DNA from: Methanomassiliicoccaceae archaeon
Lineage (GTDB): Archaea; Thermoplasmatota; Thermoplasmata; Methanomassiliicoccales; Methanomethylophilaceae
Assembly (NCBI GenBank): GCA_031260545.1
Contig: JAIRJQ010000026.1
Location: forward strand, 1-35,815
Reading direction: 5' to 3'
Length of the DNA stretch: 35,815 nt
Below the pieces are notes generated by a model. It was not told the origin of the DNA and ran no database searches. It saw nothing but the letters and a program-made list of their open reading frames with translations. Both the position numbers and the translations under genes were made by a program. This document shows, piece by piece, positions 17,086-25,941 of this stretch (the first letter of the stretch is position 1; each line of letters starts with the position of its first letter).

Positions 17086-17822
17086 CACAGCACCTCCTTT
17101 ATTGTTATCGCATCCTTAGGACACACGTCCATGCATTTCTCGCAGCATACACATCTGTCGTTGTCAAATCTCGGAAGCTTTATCGGCTTTCCTTTATCGT
17201 TCACTCCGGCCTCATACATCTCCACCGCATCCGTAGGGCATACTTTTGCACATCTTTGGCAGCTTATGCACAGCTTCGCGTGGAGTTCCGGCCGGTCCAC
17301 TGAATAGAACGCAACATTCTTTCCCGTTTCCCCTCTTTTTACATCGGAGAGGAGCCGTTCCTCGAGGTGCACTTCCATCATCTCGGTGGCGTTGGGCCAT
17401 GCGAGCTTGCGCGGTCCGTATACCAGTTCCTCTCGCGTGTATGCCGCAAGTTCATAATCCGGCGTTACGATCATCGCATTCACAGGGCAGTATTCTGCGC
17501 AGTACCCGCACATCATGCATCTTCCGAGGAAGACCTGCGGCCTCTGCACCGTTTTTCCGTTATCGTCAGCATCGACGATATCGATGCACTTGGTCGGGCA
17601 CATACGTTCGCATATGCCGCATCCTATACATTTTTCGAACTTAAGACCGGGCCTTCCCCTGTAATTATCCGGGATCCACTCCTTTTCGTACGGATACATT
17701 ATCGTCACCGGACGATGGAGCGTGGTCTTGAACATTTTCTTCAGGGTCACCCACATCGGCTTCAGGACCCACAGTGATCTCCAGGCCTTCTTCGGATATT
17801 TATCCAAATACTTCAGCGGCAT
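17085..17822 (-). CDS. fpoI: Fpo complex iron-sulfur subunit FpoI with four [4Fe-4S] motifs
   Basis: 245 residues. The first part is a normal FpoI/NuoI with two cluster motifs: C65/C68/C71/C75 and C102/C105/C108/C112. The C-terminal part adds a second two-cluster ferredoxin: C185/C188/C191/C195 and C224/C227/C230/C234. NuoI and FpoI of known complexes normally carry two clusters and are much shorter. FpoI links the electron-input side to the N2 cluster of FpoB, so the extra ferredoxin may take the place of the missing FpoF as a docking and relay site. The ATG at 17822 overlaps the fpoH stop by one base (TAATG). Confidence 0.95.
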   Translation of the reverse strand: MPLKYLDKYPKKAWRSLWVLKPMWVTLKKMFKTTLHRPVTIMYPYEKEWIPDNYRGRPGLKFEKCIGCGICERMCPTKCIDIVDADDNGKTVQRPQVFLGRCMMCGYCAEYCPVNAMIVTPDYELAAYTREELVYGPRKLAWPNATEMMEVHLEERLLSDVKRGETGKNVAFYSVDRPELHAKLCISCQRCAKVCPTDAVEMYEAGVNDKGKPIKLPRFDNDRCVCCEKCMDVCPKDAITIKEVL

Positions 17823-19000
17823 TACAACCACCCTCCGTATGTTATCACCGCAGCGATCACAAGGTTGATCACCGACAGCGGCAGCAATACTTTCCAGCCT
17901 ATGTTCAGGATCTGGTCGGTCCTGACACGGCAGTGCGCCGCCCTGACCCATATGAACACGAAGAACACAAGGAACACCTTGAGCAGGAACACTATCTCGG
18001 GCAGCCAATCCTGCTGCATGCCGACGTCAAAGAACGGAAGGTACCATCCTCCCAGGAAGAGTATGACGATAAGCGCGCACGCAACGTAGCCTCTGAAATA
18101 GTCGCCTAACATTATAAGCCCCCATTTCATACCGCTGTACTCGGTCTGCCATCCTTCCACCAGTTCCGCCTCCGCTTCCGGAAGGTCGAATGGTATGCGT
18201 TCCGCCTCCGCTATCGCAGCGACTATGAACACTAAGAAACCAAGGATCTGCGGTATTATGAACCACATTGTTTCCGCCTGCATGTTCACAATATCGTTTA
18301 TATTGAAACTTCCCGCCATCAGCGCAACGGACGCGAAGACCAGTAATATCGGAACTTCATATGATATCATCTGAGCTGCCGCCCTCATGCCTCCCAGCAA
18401 CGAATACTTGTTGTTCTGCGCCCATCCTGCGACCAATATCATGAACGGTGCGATCGCGAACAGCCCGAATATCAACAGAAGACCTGTGTTATAGTCAACG
18501 ATGAACCATCTGTGGCTGAGCGGGATCATACACGCTAACAGTACGGACGTTCCGATGACGAGGGTCAGTGCCCACATGTATCCCTTCTTGTCCGCCTTGT
18601 CAGGCGTTATGTTCTCTTTCAGGAACGTTTTGAGACCGTCGGCAAGGTTCTGCAGATATCCGAGCGGACCGATGCGCGTTGCCCTTCGGTCCATCATCCT
18701 TCCGAGGACCTTACGTTCCTCCCATATCATTGTCAGATTAATGAGGAACGCGACCGCGAATATCACGACCACCATGAACACTATCGCGAAGAAGTTCGAA
18801 AGCAGGTCGCTTGATATCAGTGTGACGGAAAATCCGTTGCCCGGGAATATCAAATTGATCAGCCATGCCAGCGCTCCGCCGATCAGTTCCCAGAGCTTGT
18901 ATCCTATGTCATACGGCAAATTGTAAACTTTGTACGCATAGAACTCGTTGAGCATCGGATCATTGAACTTTACCCAATCTAATATGCTGCTGTACCCCAT
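17822..19000 (-). CDS. fpoH: Fpo complex membrane subunit FpoH (NuoH-like)
   Basis: 392 residues, about eight or more membrane helices. It has the signature ERKVLGRMMDRRATRIGPLG and EAERIPFDLPEAEAELVEGW, with the acidic residues that lead protons from the quinone-type site. NuoH homologues anchor the peripheral arm and form the methanophenazine or quinone pocket; the electron acceptor here is not shown by the sequence. It follows fpoD after 4 nt. Confidence 0.95.
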   Translation of the reverse strand: MGYSSILDWVKFNDPMLNEFYAYKVYNLPYDIGYKLWELIGGALAWLINLIFPGNGFSVTLISSDLLSNFFAIVFMVVVIFAVAFLINLTMIWEERKVLGRMMDRRATRIGPLGYLQNLADGLKTFLKENITPDKADKKGYMWALTLVIGTSVLLACMIPLSHRWFIVDYNTGLLLIFGLFAIAPFMILVAGWAQNNKYSLLGGMRAAAQMISYEVPILLVFASVALMAGSFNINDIVNMQAETMWFIIPQILGFLVFIVAAIAEAERIPFDLPEAEAELVEGWQTEYSGMKWGLIMLGDYFRGYVACALIVILFLGGWYLPFFDVGMQQDWLPEIVFLLKVFLVFFVFIWVRAAHCRVRTDQILNIGWKVLLPLSVINLVIAAVITYGGWL

Positions 19001-19004
19001 GGTA

Positions 19005-20099
19005 TCACCTGTCCGTCTCCCCCAGACACATGTCCAGCGTTCCCATGATGGCAGGGATGTCCGCGATCCTCACACCTTCCACGAAGTGTTTCGATGCTGA
19101 CACGTTCACAAATATCGGGCTTCTTACTTTCAGGCGGTACGGTTTGTCGGTACCGTCTGAGATCAGGTACATCAGACTTTCGCCTCTCGGGTCCTCGAGC
19201 CGTGCGAAGTGTGTGCCTGCAGGTACCTTTCTTGGCACTTTGAATCTTACGGGGTCCGTTCTCGGCAGCCCCTTGAGCTTTACCATCGCCTGCCTTATTA
19301 TCTCGCAGCTTTGGAACATCTCCTCTATCCTGACCGCATATCTTGCATACGCATCCCCGTCCTTTGAGACCGCCACCTCCCAATCGAGCTGGTCATAATT
19401 GCAGTACGGGTCGTCGCGCCTTATATCGAAGTCCACGCCGCTTCCCCTCATGACCGGTCCTGTGAGACCGTAATTGGCCGCATCCTTGCGGTTTATGACG
19501 CCGACGCCCCTCATCCTCGAAAGGAATATGGACGAACCGTCCATCATTGCGACTATCTCCCACATCACCTTCTCGAAGCGGTCTACGACCCTCATACAAT
19601 CCCTTTCGAATAAGTAGGGCATGTCATTCCTTACCCCTCCTATGCGCGGATAGTTCGTCGTCAGCCTTTGACCGCATAACTTTACGTTGAGATCAAGGAA
19701 AAATTCTCTTTCCCTGAGCGCCCAAAGGAATATTGTCAGGTTCCCGAGGTCGGTGCCCATGGCGGCCAGCCACATCAGGTGCGACTGTATCCTGCATATC
19801 TCGTCGGCAATGACGCGCAGATATTTCGCGCGGTCCGAGAGTTCAACTTCCAGGGCCTCCTCCACTACTTTACAGTAAACGTGCGCCCATGTCATTGATG
19901 CCGAATAGCACAAACGGTCGGCCATCGGTATGATCAAAGGATACGTCCTGTTCTCGCATTCCTTTTCCCAGCCGCGGTGCAGATATCCTACGACCGGTTC
20001 TGCCTCTTTGACTATCTCTCCGTCCGCCCTTATCTTTAATGTCCACAATCCGTGCGAGAACGGGTGCTGCGGCCCCATTGTTATCCACATGTCCGCCAT
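19005..20099 (-). CDS. fpoD: Fpo complex subunit FpoD (NuoD-like, 49-kDa type)
   Basis: 364 residues of the hydrogenase-large-subunit-like family that lines the quinone/phenazine reduction site: GPQHPFSHG near the start, VGYLHRGWEKE, and DPRGESLMYLISDGTDKPYR and DIPAIMGTLDMCLGETDR near the end. The C-terminal cysteines of true [NiFe] hydrogenases are absent. The ATG shares a base with the fpoC stop (TAATG). Confidence 0.95.
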   Translation of the reverse strand: MADMWITMGPQHPFSHGLWTLKIRADGEIVKEAEPVVGYLHRGWEKECENRTYPLIIPMADRLCYSASMTWAHVYCKVVEEALEVELSDRAKYLRVIADEICRIQSHLMWLAAMGTDLGNLTIFLWALREREFFLDLNVKLCGQRLTTNYPRIGGVRNDMPYLFERDCMRVVDRFEKVMWEIVAMMDGSSIFLSRMRGVGVINRKDAANYGLTGPVMRGSGVDFDIRRDDPYCNYDQLDWEVAVSKDGDAYARYAVRIEEMFQSCEIIRQAMVKLKGLPRTDPVRFKVPRKVPAGTHFARLEDPRGESLMYLISDGTDKPYRLKVRSPIFVNVSASKHFVEGVRIADIPAIMGTLDMCLGETDR

Positions 20100-20575
20100 T
20101 ATTGCTGCCCCCTTAGTTTGTAGGACTTCCTGAACGGGAAGAACTCGTAGTTCTGCGGTGTTAGTAACCGTTCCAGTTTCGGATGCCCGTCGAATATTAT
20201 CCCGAATAATTCGTATGTCTCGCGTTCATGCCAGTCCGCGCCCTCCCAAATAAGTGCGACGGAATCTATGTGCGGATCGTCGTTCGGAACGTCCACGGTT
20301 ATTTCGACCATCACGCCGTTGCTGTAGTTCGACAGATGGTAGACCACCTGTAAATGGTCCACCCAGTCCACGCCGCAGACCGATGATGCCTGTTCGAAAT
20401 TAAGGGCGTCCCGCAAATATTTGCATACTCCGTGTATAGCTTCTCTGTCGCAATTAAAATGGACTCTGCGCGGCGCCACCTTTCTTACGGTGATGTTGGG
20501 AGAGAACACCCTTGTCACATCCCCTGCGATATGCTCTACGGAAGGAGCTTCAATGAAATCTTTTGTATCCACCAT
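20099..20575 (-). CDS. fpoC: Fpo complex subunit FpoC (NuoC-like, 30-kDa type)
   Basis: 158 residues with the NuoC core HLQVVYHLSNYSNG, a two-strand part, and WHERETYELFGIIFDGHPKLERLLTP near the end, which is the best-conserved stretch of the family. A structural subunit of the peripheral arm. The ATG at 20575 (MVDTKDFIEA) lies 2 nt behind fpoB; the longer frame to 20674 only covers fpoB sequence. Confidence 0.93.
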   Translation of the reverse strand: MVDTKDFIEAPSVEHIAGDVTRVFSPNITVRKVAPRRVHFNCDREAIHGVCKYLRDALNFEQASSVCGVDWVDHLQVVYHLSNYSNGVMVEITVDVPNDDPHIDSVALIWEGADWHERETYELFGIIFDGHPKLERLLTPQNYEFFPFRKSYKLRGQQ

Positions 20576-20577
20576 GC

Positions 20578-21141
20578 TCAGTCCTCCATGAACACTCCTC
20601 TTTCGAAGTAACTCGTTATCTTCTGCTGGAGTAACATAAAACCGTCGATCATCGCATCCGGCTTTGCCGGGCATCCGGGGATATAAATATCCACCGGCAC
20701 TATCTGGTCCGTCCCCTGGACGATGTTGTACGAGTCATACCAGGGACCTCCGGATATGGCGCATTCGCCCATCGCCACCACCCACTTGGGCGCAGGCATC
20801 TGCTCATAAAGCCTCCTTATGTCTGGACGCAGTTTTTTGGATATCCACCCGTTTATCAGAAGCACGTCGGTCTGTCTGGGGCTCGAACGGTATATCGTTC
20901 CCAAACGTTCCGCGTCGTATTTCGTGTTGGATGCCGCTGCCATTTCCAGCGCGCAGCATGCCAGCCCGAAATGTAACGGGTGTATAGAATTTTTCATAGC
21001 CCATGTCCATATCGGCCCCGTGAGACCGTCCACGATCCTCTTTGTTCCGGCACTAAGCATGTTGTTGATCATCGCCGATGACCATGACATGAATTCACCT
21101 GCGCTCATCGCGACAGCGTGCGGATACAGACTCATATCCAT
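20578..21141 (-). CDS. fpoB: Fpo complex iron-sulfur subunit FpoB (NuoB-like, N2 cluster)
   Basis: 187 residues. Cysteines C62/C63 (LACCALEM), C127 (MGECAISGG) and C157 (IPGCPAKPDA) bind the N2 [4Fe-4S] cluster, the last in the electron path. ATG at 21141 has GGGAGG 7 nt upstream; ATG at 21135, which forms an ATGA overlap with fpoA, is also possible. Overlap with fpoA is 10 nt from the first choice. Confidence 0.94.
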   Translation of the reverse strand: MDMSLYPHAVAMSAGEFMSWSSAMINNMLSAGTKRIVDGLTGPIWTWAMKNSIHPLHFGLACCALEMAAASNTKYDAERLGTIYRSSPRQTDVLLINGWISKKLRPDIRRLYEQMPAPKWVVAMGECAISGGPWYDSYNIVQGTDQIVPVDIYIPGCPAKPDAMIDGFMLLQQKITSYFERGVFMED

Positions 21142-21494
21142 ATCTTTCCCTCCCTTTTCAGCGCATATGCGACACCGATCATAAGGATCGCAAGGAACAC
21201 GATGACCCACGATTTTGCCGTTAACGATAGGTCTGTGAACACTACCGCCCATAGCATGAGGAATGTCGCCACAAGATCAAAAACCACGAAAATGATACCG
21301 AATACGTAGTATTGGAACTTGAACTGGACACGCGCATCACCTATCGGCTCGGAACCGCACTCATATGTGGTGTCCCTCCATTGCGATGGTCTGTTCGGTC
21401 TGAAAAATCTGGAGAAGAACCACGCTAGCGGAGAGAACGCGATAGCGACTACCGCGAGGACCACTAAGGGTAGGTATTCTGCAATTAATGACAT
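21132..21494 (-). CDS. fpoA: Fpo complex membrane subunit FpoA (NuoA-like)
   Basis: First gene of the operon; about 120 residues and three membrane helices, with FFRPNRPSQWRDTTYECGSEPIG as the typical loop, here in part. FpoA helps close the quinone-type site with FpoH and FpoD. The TATA box (21525-21516) is about 26 nt from the ATG at 21494, which I choose for this reason and which would be leaderless; the ATG at 21506 lies only about 15 nt from the box and would be upstream of the expected transcript start. Confidence 0.9.
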   Translation of the reverse strand: MSLIAEYLPLVVLAVVAIAFSPLAWFFSRFFRPNRPSQWRDTTYECGSEPIGDARVQFKFQYYVFGIIFVVFDLVATFLMLWAVVFTDLSLTAKSWVIVFLAILMIGVAYALKREGKIWI

Positions 21495-21515
21495 TGAATC
21501 GGTCATGTCTTGTAA

Positions 21516-21525
21516 TTATATAAAA
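21516..21525 (-). promoter_or_regulatory. TATA box of the fpo operon
   Basis: TTTTATATAA on the minus strand is the best TATA box in the window. Its position predicts transcription from about 21495. All twelve fpo genes follow with overlaps or gaps of a few bases, so this is probably the main promoter of the operon. Confidence 0.65.
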
Positions 21526-21598
21526 GTTCCACGAAAAAATTATTTTTCGCGCGTTGCATATGATTAATAATATGTGAAACGTTACTTGCAGGGGCAGG

Positions 21599-21608
21599 AT
21601 TTATTAAC
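21599..21608 (+). promoter_or_regulatory. Probable TATA box of proC
   Basis: ATTTATTAAC (21600-21609, approximate) precedes the proC ATG at 21640 by about 35 nt, giving a leader of about 10 nt. It supports the shorter proC start over a GTG at 21574. Confidence 0.45.
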
Positions 21609-21639
21609 GGACACCGCAATCGCGCATCCGGTGCAATTA

Positions 21640-22446
21640 ATGAGCAAAAAGATCGGATTCATAGGCGCTGGCAACATGGCCGAAGCATTGATGAAGGGCG
21701 TCATATCCACAGGACTTTACACAGCTGATGAGATAACGGCGAGCGAAGTGTACGAGCCCCGAAGGAAGTACATAAAAGATACGCTGAATGTGGATGTTCA
21801 TGCGGACAATGTAAAAGTTGCGAAAGCCGCGAAATTCATAGTGCTTGCGGTTAAACCGCAGCAGGTGAAAGAGGCACTCGCGTCAATGAAAGGGCATCTG
21901 ACCAAGGAACATCTGATCATGTCGATAGCTGCAGGGGTCACCACTGCAACCTTGGAATATAATGAGCCAGCATGTCGTTTTGTGCGTGTTATGCCCAATC
22001 AGCCGTGCATGGTATTGGCATCCGCATCCGCATTTTCGCGCGGTTCTGCGGCAACTTCCGAGGACTGTGCGCTTGTTGATAAGGTTTTGAAAGCGGTAGG
22101 TGTTTCCTACGAGGTGAACGAGGACCTTTTGGACGCCGTGACCGGACTGAGCGGCAGCGGGCCCGCCTATGCGTACATGATCATCGAGGCGCTCTCCGAC
22201 GGCGGGGTGCTCATGGGACTTCCGAGGGACGTTTCCACGAAGCTTGCTGCGCAGACATTGCTGGGTGCCGCCAAAACGATACTGGAAACAGGAGAACAGC
22301 CGGGAAAGATGAAGGACATCGTATGCTCTCCGGGAGGAACGACCATCGAGGCTGTGAAAGTATTGGAGGACTGCGGCCTCAGGTCTGCGCTTATAAATGC
22401 TGTGGAAGCGGCCGCGATGAGATCCAAGGAACTGGGAAAAAAGTGA
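21640..22446 (+). CDS. proC: Pyrroline-5-carboxylate reductase
   Basis: Last step of proline synthesis: NAD(P)H-dependent reduction of 1-pyrroline-5-carboxylate. 268 residues, a normal length, with the nucleotide-binding IGFIGAGNMAEAL at the start, AVKPQ, VRVMPN, and the C-terminal signature LSGSGPAYAYM followed by KDIVCSPGGTTIEA. ATG at 21640 (MSKKIGF) agrees with the family; the 22 codons upstream of it contain the promoter. It is divergent from fpoA and separate from proA-proB, 19 kb away. The stop directly abuts the stop of the convergent radical SAM gene. Confidence 0.95.
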   Translation: MSKKIGFIGAGNMAEALMKGVISTGLYTADEITASEVYEPRRKYIKDTLNVDVHADNVKVAKAAKFIVLAVKPQQVKEALASMKGHLTKEHLIMSIAAGVTTATLEYNEPACRFVRVMPNQPCMVLASASAFSRGSAATSEDCALVDKVLKAVGVSYEVNEDLLDAVTGLSGSGPAYAYMIIEALSDGGVLMGLPRDVSTKLAAQTLLGAAKTILETGEQPGKMKDIVCSPGGTTIEAVKVLEDCGLRSALINAVEAAAMRSKELGKK

Positions 22447-24171
22447 TCATCTTTTCCTGAATGCACCCTTTATCATCCCGATGATGATGCGCGGCGAATT
22501 CGACCATACCGATCCCGTTTTCCATTCGATGTCGTCCTTATTGCATACGGTCGAGTGCATTAACTTCTCTCCTTCTTCCTTTATCGACCATAATTCCTTC
22601 TCGCGCTCGCGCGTGTCGTTAATTAACAGAATATCATCTATTCTTTTCAGCATCATCTTTGCCGTGTTCGTTCTTTCGACCCGCGATGCGTACATCTCAT
22701 CCGACGACCGTCCGCATTCGTGCTCCTCGTACGCCAATCTTAACGCTGCATCATATGACGTTTCCGCGATCTCGTCACGGGTCATCCATTTTGTCTCATA
22801 CGAAAGGACATGTTTCCATGACGGATTGTCCAATAATCGTCTATGCTCCTCCAGCGTTCTGGCGAAAAATCTGTATCCCCATCTTTCCGGGTCTTCGAAC
22901 GCTCTGCTTCCGGGATCCACGAACGGGGCGAACGGGGCGTTATAAATGAACAAATTATCCTTTTTATCAACGATGCTCCATAACTTCTTCGCCGCTCCGG
23001 CACTTTCGATCGCTGACCCGCGGGTCTGTCCAGGGAGGCCGGTCATATAGAACAGATCGAACCTTCCGCATCCGTTGGCGAACGCGTTCTGTATCGTTCT
23101 TTCGATGGATGCGTTATCATAATTCCTTCCTGTGGCGTAACGCACCGGTTCGTCGTGCGAGCCGGGAGAGAACTCCATTGTGTATTCTTCCAGAGAATTG
23201 TTCGCCATTTCATAAAATTCCTCGCCTGCGGGCGTGAACAGCTCGAGGACCACATGATTCTTTATCTTCCGTTCTTTTATTTCTTTGAAGAGGCGTTCCG
23301 CATATCCGTTGCCTGCCTGCCTCAGATCTCCGACGACGAATATGGGCGACCTCAGATAATCCTGTATGATGCTCATATCCTCCGCGACCTTTTCCGGGCT
23401 TCTGAATGCCGGGCGGTCACGGCATAATATCCTGGCATTGGCGAAGCTTGAGCCTCCGCATTCGGCACAGTTGTGCGAACACCCTCTTACCGTAAAAACA
23501 GATGTTAACGGCAGCTTGTCCCAATTCAGCCACGGAAGGGCGCTTTTGAGGTCCCTGTGCCTTATCACATTCTTTATCACCGTTCCGTAATCGAATCTCA
23601 GCCAGTCCAGATCATCCGGGATGAATGATATATTGTTCGTGTGCATCCTGCCGTCCTTGTCCTTCCATGTTAAATTCGGAACATCCGACAGGTCTCCGCC
23701 TTTTGTGAGCACGTCCATGAGCTTTATGTGCGGTATCTCGGTGGACTCGCCGCGCATCACCATATCGACCTCCGGCCTTCTTATCAGTTCTTCGTGGAAG
23801 TATGATGATGTGAACCCTCCCAATTCGACGATCGAATCCGGATGATACTTTTTCACAAGCTTTGCAACTTCGAGTGCGCCGTGCGCATGCGGCATCCAGT
23901 GCAGGTCTATTGCAAAAACCTTGGCATCAAGTTTCTCTATCATCCGTTCCGCGCTGAATTTGCTGCTTTGGAGCATCCTGACCGCGAGATTGACTATGCG
24001 CGTTCTGTATCCAGCTGCCTCCAGATGCGCCGATATCGTCATGAAACCTATGGGATACATCTCGAATACCGGCGATGACGGAATGACGTCGCTCACAGGC
24101 CCGTAGAATATCGGTTTTTTCCGGAAGTCGTACACGCTCGGCGCGTGCAGGAATATTATGTCTGCGGCCAT
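22447..24171 (-). CDS. B12-binding-domain/radical SAM protein, Ta0216 family
   Basis: 574 residues. The N-terminal 150 residues look like a cobalamin-binding domain (DLHWMPHAHG, then VELGGFTSSYF), followed by a radical SAM domain with the cluster motif C231-SHN-C235-AE-C238 in RGCSHNCAECGG. I recognise it as the family named after Thermoplasma Ta0216; the reaction is not known to me. B12-dependent radical SAM enzymes often methylate unreactive carbons or rearrange. It is last in an operon after uppS (31-nt gap), which hints at polyprenol or lipid chemistry but proves nothing. ATG at 24171 (MAADIIFLHAP) is preferred to 24189. Confidence 0.85.
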   Translation of the reverse strand: MAADIIFLHAPSVYDFRKKPIFYGPVSDVIPSSPVFEMYPIGFMTISAHLEAAGYRTRIVNLAVRMLQSSKFSAERMIEKLDAKVFAIDLHWMPHAHGALEVAKLVKKYHPDSIVELGGFTSSYFHEELIRRPEVDMVMRGESTEIPHIKLMDVLTKGGDLSDVPNLTWKDKDGRMHTNNISFIPDDLDWLRFDYGTVIKNVIRHRDLKSALPWLNWDKLPLTSVFTVRGCSHNCAECGGSSFANARILCRDRPAFRSPEKVAEDMSIIQDYLRSPIFVVGDLRQAGNGYAERLFKEIKERKIKNHVVLELFTPAGEEFYEMANNSLEEYTMEFSPGSHDEPVRYATGRNYDNASIERTIQNAFANGCGRFDLFYMTGLPGQTRGSAIESAGAAKKLWSIVDKKDNLFIYNAPFAPFVDPGSRAFEDPERWGYRFFARTLEEHRRLLDNPSWKHVLSYETKWMTRDEIAETSYDAALRLAYEEHECGRSSDEMYASRVERTNTAKMMLKRIDDILLINDTREREKELWSIKEEGEKLMHSTVCNKDDIEWKTGSVWSNSPRIIIGMIKGAFRKR

Positions 24172-24202
24172 TTCCGTTCCCACTAACATTGTTCTGTATT
24201 TA

Positions 24203-24982
24203 TTATTGTCCGAACCTTCTGGAACGCTGCTGGTATGATCTTATCGCACGCATGAAGTCCATTTTCCTGAATCCCGGCCAGTATACGTCCGCAAAATATA
24301 ATTCCGAATAGGCAAGCTGCCACAGCAGGAAATTTGATACGCGCAGTTCGCCGGATGTCCTCAGCACAAGATCCGGATCGGGGAGCCCGGGCGAGTACAT
24401 GTGGTCGGATATCAGCGATTCGCTGATATCTTCGATCTTAAGTTCATCGCATTTCACTTTCTGCGCTATGTTCCTTATCGCATCCCTTATCTCTTGCCTT
24501 CCGCTGTACGCTATCGCCATGTTCAGATAGAACTCTGAATAACCGGAGGTGGATTCCTCTGCGTGCCTTACCGCCTCCGCGACGTTGTCGGGCATCATGC
24601 TTATGTCGCCGATGACCTTCAGTTTGACGCGGTTCCTGTGTATCCGTTCATCTTTCGAAAAATCGATGAGCGTCCTTTCCAGAAGGTCCATTAAGAACTC
24701 TACTTCCTCTTCCTTCCTTGAAAAGTTCTCTGTTGAGAATGCGTACACCGTGATCACCCGTACGCCGAGATCGACGCACCAATCCAGCATCTCCTCGAGT
24801 TTCTCTTTTCCTTTGAGATGTCCCTGAGTGATGTCCGCCTTTAGCGTCTCTTCCGCATACCTCCGGTTGCCGTCCATTATTACCGCTACGTGCTTAGGTA
24901 TGCGGCCCTGCTTCACTTCCTTTTCAAGCTTTTGCTCATAGCGGCCGTATGCCGTCCCTTTGAGGATATCCTGTATCGCCAT
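24203..24982 (-). CDS. uppS: cis-Polyprenyl diphosphate synthase (UppS family)
   Basis: 259 residues. The catalytic start VIMDGNRRYA (D37 to A43) and the end LRTSGELRVSNFLLWQLAYS plus ELYF and WP are the family signatures. It extends an allylic diphosphate with cis-isoprene units to give the lipid carrier for protein glycosylation and surface polymers; archaeal enzymes often start from GGPP, which the gene at 10048 would supply. Its ATG overlaps the stop of the upstream gene by one base (TGATG). Confidence 0.93.
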   Translation of the reverse strand: MAIQDILKGTAYGRYEQKLEKEVKQGRIPKHVAVIMDGNRRYAEETLKADITQGHLKGKEKLEEMLDWCVDLGVRVITVYAFSTENFSRKEEEVEFLMDLLERTLIDFSKDERIHRNRVKLKVIGDISMMPDNVAEAVRHAEESTSGYSEFYLNMAIAYSGRQEIRDAIRNIAQKVKCDELKIEDISESLISDHMYSPGLPDPDLVLRTSGELRVSNFLLWQLAYSELYFADVYWPGFRKMDFMRAIRSYQQRSRRFGQ

Positions 24983-25932
24983 CAGACAAAGTCCTCCGGG
25001 ACGCCGGCCGCCCGTATGCCCAGATCAAAACATCCGATCGCCGCCACGGCACCGATCGTTCCCTTCTTTCCTGTTATCTCGAAAACGCGGACGCCGCATT
25101 TTTCTGCGACCCTGAGCGCATCATCCACTTCGTATATCGTCCGTTTGGCGTCCCATCCGAACTCCTCGAGCTCTTTCGGAATCCTTAATCCTTCGAAAAC
25201 GGTCATAACGGTCTCCGAGGAGTATGTGTTGTCGGCCATGTACTTCCTGGCGAAATCCACCAGCTTTTCAATCTCATCCGGCCTTACTGCGAACGCTACG
25301 GCCGTGGAACAGCAGTTTGTCGTTTTGTTAGGGACTTTCGGGTTAAGCTGTATTATCTTGTGGTCAAGATACCGTCCTACCGGACAATCTCTTCCGAACT
25401 TCATCATCGTCACCCATGACGCTCCCTTTTCTTTTGTATCGGTGTCGTCCACACCGACGATAACGCGCACCATCTTCGGTGTTATTATCTCCACTTCGGC
25501 ACGATGCGCTCCGCCTATCTTGAAATCGTCTGGGTATATTGTTTCTATGACGTCGTCGCATTGCGGTATGCATGCCCCTATCCCGACGGTCGCGCCCGCA
25601 AGGCCCATCCATTTTGTGTGCACCCGATCTCCTTTCACAAGCAGCGAATATATTCCTTGTCCGCCCATTTCCGATGAGACGGGGCCGAAATTCATCGGCG
25701 CTTCGCCGATGAGGGCATCCATTATTATTGTGGCACCATCGTTGCGTATGTCCTTCAATACCCCTCCGGTCCTTTTTCTGTTGACTATGTCCCATTCGAC
25801 CGGACCGCGTGAAACGCATTTTTCGATTATCTGTGCAACGCCGTTCTCCTCATCGACCATTGTAAAGAAACCTTGACAGAACAGCTTACCGTACTTCTCC
25901 CTGACCTGGTCAGGTCTGAGTGTCGTTGGCAT
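24982..25932 (-). CDS. Methanogenesis marker protein 11 (TiaS-related domain)
   Basis: 316 residues. The motif GVDDTDTKEKGASW begins at residue 160 and is shared with TiaS, the archaeal tRNA(Ile2) agmatidine synthetase; the N-terminal half, with CSRGPVEWD and GEAPMNFGPV, is what I recall of the uncharacterised family found in methanogens and called marker protein 11. The rest of TiaS (OB fold, zinc ribbon) is missing, so it should not be called tiaS. The function is unknown. It sits between kptA, a tRNA-end enzyme, and uppS. Confidence 0.75.
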   Translation of the reverse strand: MPTTLRPDQVREKYGKLFCQGFFTMVDEENGVAQIIEKCVSRGPVEWDIVNRKRTGGVLKDIRNDGATIIMDALIGEAPMNFGPVSSEMGGQGIYSLLVKGDRVHTKWMGLAGATVGIGACIPQCDDVIETIYPDDFKIGGAHRAEVEIITPKMVRVIVGVDDTDTKEKGASWVTMMKFGRDCPVGRYLDHKIIQLNPKVPNKTTNCCSTAVAFAVRPDEIEKLVDFARKYMADNTYSSETVMTVFEGLRIPKELEEFGWDAKRTIYEVDDALRVAEKCGVRVFEITGKKGTIGAVAAIGCFDLGIRAAGVPEDFV

Positions 25933-25941
25933 TTCATACCC

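Noticed and set aside
17823..18008. 62 extra codons before fpoI
   Set aside because: They lie within fpoH and in another frame; the NuoI-like sequence begins at 17822.
24890..25876. 328-codon plus-strand frame opposite marker protein 11
   Set aside because: A shadow frame of a well-supported gene; rich in Ser/Pro and without motifs.
24982..25932. Calling this gene tiaS
   Set aside because: Only the GVDDTD region is shared; the RNA-binding parts of TiaS are missing and the first half differs.
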